Origin: Lutjanus erythropterus
Taxonomy: Eukaryota; Chordata; Actinopteri; Lutjaniformes; Lutjanidae
Direction of reading: 5' to 3'
Length of the DNA stretch: 64,000 nucleotides
Assembly (NCBI GenBank): GCA_020091685.1
Contig: CM034595.1
Coordinates: 43,732,351-43,796,350, forward strand
Both the position numbers and the translations under genes were made by a program. The notes under the pieces are model-generated. The model did not search any database. It had not been told where the DNA came from and saw only the letters and a program-made list of their open reading frames with translations. Shown one piece after another: positions 1 to 10,200 of this stretch (position 1 is its first letter; each line of letters begins with the position of its first letter).

Positions 1-1141
1 CAAGTTTGGTAAGGTAACAGGCCAGAAAAGTGGTTGTGAGACAGGTGGAATGGTTGACTGGCTGTTAAAATACTCAACAAAAGGTCTCCATGACTTGAAG
101 AGGGATTTTTTTTTTTTCTAAATGCATCATTTAACCAGATTGAAAAGGAAGGTGGTTTTGGGGATTTCCAGGATAATAATAGCGTTCTTCTTGGTAAGCG
201 TGTTGTGAAGGCAGTTACATCTCTATTTCAGCGCTGTGCAGTGCAGGGGTTCTGATGGTACGCCAGATATGGGCAGCAGTGGGCACAGCTGTAACAGTAT
301 ATGTAAGACAAAAGATAGTATGGTCGAACACAGGATTAGAATCGTTGCCATCGTGGTTAGGGTTAGTGTAAGATGTGCTTAGGGATCAACACAATGGTCA
401 GACAAGTATATTTCTGCCAGTCTGGCAATACTAAGACGGATGTTCTGTAACACTTTGAACTGGATTAAAATGAACCACACATACAAGGAAGATGAGCTAA
501 CTCAGTTCAAAACATCATTCCAAGACTTTTCCCTACTCAAGATCATTAGGGAGACGTGGAAAAGAATGAGATGGTTTTTTTTACAAACTGACAGATTTGG
601 GGGTATCTGAAAAAATATTACAGGGTAGACTGAATTTGGCTAAAGAGAGGAAAAACTATGGAATACATCATCCTCATAGTGATCTTTAAAACACTTGAGT
701 CTTGTACTGTGCCATTTAGTAAATGTTGAGTCGAGGGTGGACGGCGTAGTGAAGAGAACTCAAAGTGGCGTTGAAACTGAATCCAGATTTTTAAATCTGA
801 CAGCACGGTACTTTTAAATGAGTAGTGAGAAGAAGATAAAGACGGGGAAGAGAAGTCTAGGTCAGGAAAGGAAGATTTTTGACAAGATTAAGCTTCCAGA
901 ATGCACCAGTATGTAACCAGTAATCTCTAACTTCTGGGGAAAACACTGCAGTGTGCTCTGATAGATTTTTAAGGCATTTGACGACAAACTTTGAAATCTT
1001 TGGAAATGAAATTCACTATTCATCAAAATATGACTTAAGCGCTTCCAAGAGACGTACAAGGCGACTTGATTATAAATTTAATCCGGGCTTGTTGCAGCAG
1101 GTGTATCAGTGTGTTAACAGCAGTTCTGTGCTGTTCTGCAG
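1..1141 (+). other. mtmr11 intron (partial)
   Basis: No exon or clear repeat was recognised. The stretch is AT-rich with short poly(T) at about 106-117. The preceding mtmr11 exon is outside the window. Confidence 0.6.
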
Positions 1142-1269
1142 GAACCTGGAGATGATCCTGTTTGGTTGTCAGTCCTCTCTGTGTGTGGTGGTGGAGCTGG
1201 GCGAGGAGCTGCCCTCACCTGCCGATATCCAGCTGGCACACAGCCGCCTGCGTGCCCTCTGTCTGGGAG
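1142..1269 (+). CDS. mtmr11: mtmr11 exon: phosphatase-like domain, upstream part
   Basis: The acceptor ttctgcag precedes 1142 and the donor gtgatg starts at 1270. It enters at codon position 3 and leaves after position 1. It encodes visible residues 1-43, including the stretch SPADIQLAHSRLRALC, which fits the helix before the catalytic loop in myotubularins. Reading frame upstream of the acceptor is intronic. Confidence 0.85.
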
Positions 1270-4200
1270 GTGATGATAAGACATGAACACACACATCGGC
1301 ACAACAACACCTGAGCAAATATGTATTTACACAGAGCAGGGACTACTGATGCATATAGACAATAGTGAGAAATGAAGCACCCACGTCCTTCACTGGTTGT
1401 ATAAACCTCTATTGGAGCGCACACTCTACCAAGTGAGCCACCAGAGCATTAAAGAACATTTTTACCTCACAAAAATGAAACAGCATAAGTAATGATTTAT
1501 ATTCTAATTTTTTAGAGTTTACTTTTTTTTTTTTTTTTTTAGCTAGAAACATCTGGTGGGCCAACTTTGGTCCACATGCCTTACTTCAGGCAGCCTTAAT
1601 CTAAATGAATACCAACATGCAACAGCAGATGAGTCTGGTTTTTACTTTCAGTAACTGGATTGTTTGACACGATTTGTTTTGGTAGTGTTTCTTCATACTC
1701 ACTAGTTTGTTTGTTTTTTTTGTTTTTTTTTAACAAATTCTTTTTGCCTCTGCCATTGTTTTTATCTCAGAATCCACACCAGTCATGGTGTTTTCTGTTC
1801 CATTCCACTTTTATGTGAGCACTGTTAGTTATTCCAGAACCCTTAAGTCTGACTAACTAAACCAAATTTAAGCCACAGTCATGACTGCTGGATACTTAAA
1901 TGTCCCAGTGTGTCAGTGACTGTGTTCACATGCACACAATCATTCTGAATATTACAATATTGTGACTTTGATAAAGGTCATGTAAACACATATTCTCATT
2001 GGATATTCCTAATTAGGCCTTATGCTGTATGTTGCATTTTCCTAGTAAGACTTGTGGGATATGCTGATATTATTTGGACCAGCTCTGTGTGTAGGAAACA
2101 AACCCACTAGCTAACAGCTGTGTAACATATACATTATGAAAGACTATCAGCAGGTTTATGGACATACTTCTGTATGTTTTGGATATAATGTGTGATATAA
2201 GCTGTAGGACAAATGTCATTACATTAACTGAGTGTACATGTTTGTGTGTAAATTGCAATATTAGTGGAATTTTATCTTTCAGTAGCCATCTAAACAGCTT
2301 AGAAGGAACATTGCCTTTTTCGGTAAAAAGGGCAAAAAAACCTGAATATTTTGTGCATGTAAACATAATCACTGAAACCACCAAGGCTTTCTGAATTTTC
2401 TACAAAATTCCTGCTTTCTTTATCACATATAATGTATATTTCAACATGTATAATTACACCACTGTTCTGCAGAGTTGTTTGGGTCGTCAGCTCAAAACAG
2501 GCCTTGTGTGTTGGTCTTTATTGTTGTTTTTGTCATGTAGACACACACAGCACATTCCATGGTTGGGTAAACAGAGAGACGTCTACAACCACCGGCCCTG
2601 GAACTGGAATGCTGACCTATCTCACACACTCCAACACATTCATATATACCCTCTCCCACTCTCTCTCCTGCACACAAACAATGTGTAAAGGTCACCGATT
2701 ATCACGGTTCACACATTTGTCAGCTCAGTGTTTTGTCTTTTGTGGGTGAGTGCCTCACAGCTCAGAGGACTGTCCTGTGAAAACAGCCACTCACATGTGT
2801 TTGGTTGGATTACTGGCAGTGGGCTCTGAGTCTTCACAACAACTACACAGAAAATCAAAAAAGACTTTGGGGATCGTATTAAAGGCTAATCCTGCTGAGA
2901 TTAAGTGGATTTTGCACTTAGGGCCCATTAAAGATGTGGATGATTTATTTAGAGGTGGTAGATTTCTTGTGGTATGAAATAGTTCTCCATTCTAATGTTG
3001 TAAATAATGAATACTGTTCTATCAGTAAACATAACATTGTTTAATTGACAGTCTTTCAATATGGATTTTTGTGCAAAACACACGTGAACCTGCAAAAGAG
3101 GCCTTTAGAGGTTAAAGTTTAAACATGAGGACATTATTTGCAAAAGCAGCATTATTTTAAAAGGAACTCTTTAAGGTCTGGAAGACACAGATATAATTCA
3201 GGCTTTTTCTAATTTTCACTAAATAATAGAGAATGAGACAAGTTTTCATTACACCAGCTTAGTTGCTGCACGTTTATTTTGAACCGTGTGCTCCAGATCC
3301 GTCTGTATTTCATCTCATTGTTGTGTCTGCTGTTGTGTACTGGTTTGAATTTTCAGCTGATGTGCAGATTTCCACAGAATCCTTTTAAGACTTTGATGCG
3401 TTTGTAGTGATATAATGGCTGAACACAGTCTGTGTTTTTCCTGTTTTGACTTGTAGATATCTCCACATCTGTCTCAGTGCCTGATGACAAATGGTTATCT
3501 ACCCTGGAAAGCACCCACTGGCTAGACTACATCAGGTAACTGCCCTGATTGGCCAACGTTGAACTAAAGGGATGCTAATAAAAACTAGGTTTCTATTTGC
3601 ATACAGAATTATCTCTGTGGTGATTCAATGCAGTCTATATTTGTTAAACACATCATACTGATGGGAAACTGACAGTTAGGGGGATGCATGATATTGATAG
3701 ACATATATTTTTTATTTTTAATAACCTGCTTCTTATGGCCAATACTGATAAGACAGGCAATAATTTCATATTTTTGTATTTCAAAAATAAGTTTTTATAA
3801 CCCGTAGTTCATGCACAGCTGAAGGTAATAGGTTATAACACAGTCACTGAGAAAGCAAAGTTATAGCATTATAGTGTGCAAAATTATTACCATGTTTTTA
3901 AGTAATTACAAGTTTTCAGAGGTGTTTGTAATGTGATCATTGTGTTTGAAACCATAATGAGATTATTCTGATTTGATATTATCAATCTGTCTCTCTGTCT
4001 TCAGGTCCTGTCTGAAGAAAGCTTCAGAGGTTGCCTGCCTGCTTCGTGGCGGTCACCTGACTGTGGCACTGCAAGGTGAATCACGTGACCCAGCCCCCGG
4101 CTCATATTATTCAATCCATTCATTATTCACGGCGCCTCCCTCTCATTAATCCCACATTAGGGCTTGCCTTGAAGTAGCTATATACCAGCAACAAGCACAC

Positions 4201-7200
4201 TCCACTGAGCCTACATGCACACTGTCAATAGGCCTCCACACATTTACACCAGACGGCTGCTGCTGTGTTTGCATCCAAGATAACACATCTGTCTCATGGA
4301 AATGCCTGATAACATGAAGTTGAAACGTGTTTTTGAAGATGTAATCTGGTCTCAAAACCTTCAAACGTAAAGTAAATTTCAAACTTGAAGTTTTAAGACA
4401 AAATGTAATGTAGGTTCATATAGACCGACACACCTCCTGATTTGCAGATCCTATCTTAACTGTTTGGTAACCATGGTAATTAGGGTTAGCACCTGATGTA
4501 GGAATAAACGCCATTAAAGATGAAGAAGTCAATGGTTATATCCTAATTTAAGATTTCACACAAGCACCCTGATGTTCAAAAGTTTTACATAAACAGTCCT
4601 ACCTTTAGGATAACAATTAAGTTGTCCCAACTTTCACTTTTCCACCTTGTAGCTTACATCCTAACTAGGTAACTCTAGTGTTAGCTAACTTGTTTAATCC
4701 ATGTGACTGCATCCATGAGATGCTGTATAAGGTGGAGACTATCTTAGCCCTTTCTCTTTCTTTTATCTCCCAGCTTAGTGTTGTCGTACATTTCTATGGA
4801 TTTCTCCTCAGATGTGACCAACACCTGTAACTCATCTACCTTGAAGTGAAATGCCTGTCATTTGTCTTTTTCTGTATGCTTCAGTAAGAAAAAACAAGTT
4901 ATTTAGCTTTGTGGTTGCTAGGTAACATAGAAGTTGTTAAGTGATGTTTATTGAGTATTTAGGATTTCCTAGCCTGAGATAAGATGGGATGAAGTAAGAT
5001 AAAGTGAGATTCCTAAAGTTAGTCAGGATTTGCTTCTGTGACACCAAATTTGGACAAATCTAATCTTAGACTCTTCCTATGTTAGTTTGAGACTTATGAT
5101 AGGAAATTTCTGTAATTTGGCCCCAAGTCGGTTACTATTATGAGACTAGGTTTAGCTGTCTGGTGCATTTCAGTTCCAGCATCAGGTGAAGGCAGGAGCT
5201 TTGATGAACCTGGCTGCATAAACTGGCTCTTTAGACATGAAATGTCACATCTCCAGTAGGGAAGGAGACGGTGGTACCAACCATAGATACATCTTGGCTC
5301 ATCTCCTCACACAGCACTGGCTCTTGGACCAAACTTATAGGACTGGTTATTTCAGGAGGTGGATAGGATGAGAGGCACTAACCAGGCAGGGGGACACTCA
5401 CAAGCCCCTGTCTGAGTGCTGTTAGAGTTAGAGTCACCTCTATGTGACTGTGCGTGGTGCAAACAGGAAGATGTTGGCTGTTGTTTTGTTATGGAGTAGA
5501 GGTGTCAACTGATCACCACCTGGCAGTGAGTCGGATCAAGTGACGGGGAATGCTGCAGGACAGACAAGGTAAACCCAAACACGCAGTGAGGGTGACCTCA
5601 GAGTGTCTGGCTGCGGCTCCTATCAACAAGGTCCTCAGCTTTCACCTCCTCAACTTATTGCCAACTGATTAGTTTGATATTGTTGTTCTGTCTTATGTCT
5701 TTGTTGGGCTACCAAGACACAGCAGAGGCAGCAAAGTACACAAAGTACAAAGTACAAGTACTGAATGACTTTCTTTACTCAAGTAAAACATGACAGGACC
5801 TGAAATGTACTCAGAGTATAAAAGTTAAAAAGTTGGATACACCAAGGAATCGTCTTTTCTATTGTCCTGTCCATTTCAGTTGACATTGGTCTCAGTGTTA
5901 GAGATTATAAGAATAATCAATAACTTCCCTCAGATGCATTAAAACTAAAGTAACAAGACTGTTTTTAAAATGCAAGGATTAGAAAATACAGATATTTGTG
6001 TAAGACTAAAAAGTTGTTAGAAAAATAAATACTAAAAAAAGTACAGATACCTGACAGTAACATTAATTTTTTGCTTCCAAATTTCATTTATATGTGTCTG
6101 CCAGTGAAGGAAGTGGGACAGAAGTATACAAAAGAGTGATTATTTAAAAAGACTACTGAACTCCATTTTACAGACAGAAGGCTGTTGTTGATTTCTAATC
6201 ATGGGGTCTGTCTGCCTGCGGTGTATTCAGACCCGACACTGCATACCCCAGACAGTGGCTGTTTTCAGGATGTTTACTACTCGCTGCTGGTTTTTTACCA
6301 CTCTGTAGCAGTAAGTGACTAACAGGAGGCCGGCCTTTAAAACGCCTGTTTAGCTGAGAGGTTCGTGTATCAGTCGCGCTCTAACTCTCCGTATTGCGGC
6401 AGATCTGACATCGGCTGGATCAGCAGTAAATATCCCACTGCAGAAATGACTCACTCTACTGGCCCGAGAAAACTTTGTCTCTCACTGTTCTCTTGTTGTG
6501 TCTGACGCTGGGTCTTTGTCATCATTTTTATCTGCAGGTCTGTCGTATTATTATTATCTTTGTCTCTTACTTTCTCTCTGCCTGTTTATTGTCAAATCCA
6601 ATAAGCCCTTAAGAGGAATAAGAGCTGAATTAAATGGTTGTTGTAAATTTAAGGGTGATGTGTCCCGAGTGGTGCTCTAAAATTGAATAGTGTTTGAGCT
6701 GAGTGTACAAATAAAGTACAAGTCTATTAAGTTACTCATCACATTTTATAAGAGATGTCAGACACTCAAAAAGACACAGTGAAGCCTGTGGTGTTTTTAG
6801 CAACGGAGGAGTAAAAGTTCTGCACTGAAAATGTCACTAAAGTAAAAGTACGTGTGCATAATTAGGAAAATGTACTTTAAAGTGTGAAAATAAAAGCACT
6901 CAATGCAGAAAAATGTTCTCTGACTGTTATACTAACAGGAAAAGGCAGGATTTTATTGTTGTAGTCGGTTGAGCTTGATCTCATTTTGAACTATTTTGTA
7001 TAAGGCTGAAACTAATGATTATTTTCATTATGCAATAATCTGGTGATTATTTTCTCCATCAATCAACTGATTATTGGGTTTTCATGAATGCTGTAAATAG
7101 TGAGAATTGCCATCATAATTACCCAGAGTCAAAATTGACACATTCAGGATGTTTGATTTGTCTAACAGTCAAAGCCTTAAAAGCCTTAAAAGGATTAAAA

Positions 7201-10200
7201 TATACATTAAAATTATTAAAATATTTAAAAGGAAAAGCAGCAAATCTCAGGGAACTTTTCATATGGAGCCGGTTTAGACCGTAGTCTTCATAAACTGAAT
7301 AGTTCGAGACAAAAGGCCACTATGATGAGGAAAATCTTCCTTTTAACAGGCAGAAACCTTGAGCAGATCCAGACTCTCTAATTTGCAAAGTAATTATTAA
7401 GTATATTTATATACTAATATTTCTCACTGACATGTAGTGGAGCAGAAGTAGAAAGTGGCATGAAAAGAAAATACTCAAGTAAAGTACCTCATATTTGTAT
7501 TTAAGTACAGAACATAAGTAAACATACGTAGTTAGATTTCACCACTGCACCTCGGCCACTACTGTCATACTTGCCACACCTCCAGCAGGTTGATGTAAAG
7601 TAAACGTCAGGTAATATCACAGAAGTCTGATGACCTTTTCTCATGTGCTCCCCCTGATCTGACACTACAGAAGCGGACGACCGGGACATGAGCTGTGTGG
7701 TGTCCAGCCTGGTGCAGGTGATGTGTGACCCCCACTTTCGGACCCAGCACGGCTTCCAGAGCCTGGTGCAGAAGGAGTGGGTGATGGCCGGCCACCGCTT
7801 CTACAGCCGCATCAACTACCACCGCGACAACGACAAGGAGGAGGTGAGAGGTCAAACGGGGTGTCCGTTTTGAAAGACGCTATAGAAATAAAGTTCACTC
7901 ACCTGCTAAGTTCTCTTCGGTTCCCTCTGTCCCTGCAGGCTCCGGTCTTCCTGCTCTTCCTGGACTGTGTTTGGCAGCTGCTGTCCCAGTATCCCTCTCG
8001 CTTCCAGCTGACAGATGACTTCCTGTTGGCCTTGCACGACAGCATCCACCTGCCACTCTTCTCCAGCTTCCTGGCCAACTGCCAGCGAGAGAGATGCAAA
8101 CGCTCCCAGGTACCCAACACCTGAGAGGGGCTTTGGCCTCTTCTGCCTGTTCACAGGACTGAAATGGTCTAAAAGGCTTCTCCTGTCATATATATTGATT
8201 AGAATGATTATCATGTAACTCTAGTATATCATCTTTCTAGAAGGGCTGCAGACATTTTAATCATCTTAGTCATTACAACATAACTTTCTACAGACATAGA
8301 CTGTAGAAGTGTTGTTAGGTCTGTAGATATATTGAGAAAGTAACTAATAAACATGTGATAATCTATTTTTGTTGTTTATCATGAGGACAAAAACTGACTA
8401 AGAAAAGAAAAGTAGAAATTTAACAGAAAATGAATAACAACATATACCATTAAAATCTGTATTGTGCTGTTCCCAGAACCTCGGGCAGTCTTACACACCC
8501 GTCAACGGCTGGAGAGATATGCTTCATCCAGATTCTTCCTCAGACCCCTCCGACCCTCCTCTGCCCCCGGTGTGGGACTGGGCCCTGCAGTACAGCAAGC
8601 ACAGACGAGACCGCTTCACCCAACCCGTGCCCCCAGTCCCTCCGCTCCAACCGCTGCTCAACGGCAACCTCAACACCAACCCAGACTCACACAGGGTACG
8701 GCTGCCAACTCCTTCATGGTGCGACACACCCTCTAGTGGCCGTGGTGGGAGCTGCAGGTTTAACAGTGGTTGACACCCATGTCAACTCATCTCATGTTGA
8801 GATGTTAATGTCTTTGCAGCTTTTCCACAGACAATCTTTACTGATGAACAACAACCAAAAACTTAAGTCACTACATTGTACAGGATTCCTTTGCAGTATG
8901 GAGAAGCATAGAATTTGTTTTATGTTTTATGTTAAAAAAAAAAAAAGTTTCTCATGGCATTAGAAAAAGCACTTGGAGCACTGTGTTTTCCAACAAATTA
9001 ATTATCTTTACATCGCATTTTTACAGCAGAGCCGTCAAAGTGACAGGCCTCTGCCTCAGCCTCACACTGTAATTTACATTTTAAAATATCCTAAAACTCT
9101 TTTGTTTTGTTTATTGCTGTTAACCCAATATGCAAACTAATGTCAGATTTAATGATTCTTAATTACAGAGGTTCTGATCAGTCAAGAATAGGTGTGGTTT
9201 TAAAAAGCTGTGTGGGCTAAAACACACAAGAAGCCTCATTCTACTTTATAATAATTCACTGCATGTTTACAATCAGGTGGACAAACCCATTATAATATGC
9301 AATAAGTAGGATGAGTGTAAATGATGGAATAGTGGGACAATAATGTGCCAGAGGTCACTAAATTTTGTTTTTTATGGGCAAATTTTTTCAACGGAGAATC
9401 ATGTCCCCAGATCCACAAGCTGGCTACTCCATATCCCTGTGGAAAAGCCTGGTTATGAGTTATGCAGTGATTAAGTTATCAAAAAATAAACAGTTTTTTT
9501 TTTCTGTGTAAGGAAACCCTACCTTTATGGCTGCATTCATCGTTGTTTCCATAGACACAGTGAATAAACAAGGCTGCACAGATGCTGTGAAAAGACAAGG
9601 CAAAAGAAAGCTGGATGTCAAATGAGGCTGAAAAATCTACAGAGAAATCTAGAAATTTGAGTCTGGAAAAGTATGGAATTTTGAAAATGTAAATGGACCC
9701 TAAATGTAAGGGTTTTTCAGTATCAGAGAAGATGAGACTTAAAATTTTGACTGACGGTATTTTTTCCTGCCACATCTGTCCACCAGCTGGCTGACACCAT
9801 CCCGGGCTCAGTCTTCCTCCTCTCTCGAGGCACCTTCTCCTGCCCCGCTAACCTGCTTCCCTGGCGCAGCAGCAGTTCAGGCGTCTACAAGAAGAGCCAC
9901 CGGAGGGCGGCGTCCTCCGAGAACGTGCCTGGCCTGGAGAGGCTGCTGAAAGCTTGGGCCCTGACCGAGTTCCCACACGGCCTCACTTCCACCTCCGGAC
10001 CTCAAGGACCACTTGACCCCTACGAGCCTTTACTGCCCCTCCTCATGGGGCCCTGCATGGGCCTGTGGAGGGAGTGCTACCTCCGGGGGGCGCTCCATGC
10101 ACAGGTATGTTGGAAATGTGCCATGGACACTTACTTAAGAATGATAGTGAATCACTACTGAAGACACTCAACAAAAATATTCTCCAATATCTCCACTGAC

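Larger units (their letters stand above)
4076..7670 (+). other. mtmr11 intron (3.6 kb)
   Basis: The first half (to about 5700) shows no recognised feature. The second half is built from AGTA-rich repeat copies (5733-6060 and about 6700-7560), with an AT-rich MITE fragment at 7003-7165 between them. Confidence 0.65.

Noticed and set aside
5150-5600. Possible decayed coding sequence (GC-richer stretch in an mtmr11 intron)
   Set aside because: No frame stays open or resembles a known protein; left as unassigned intron sequence.
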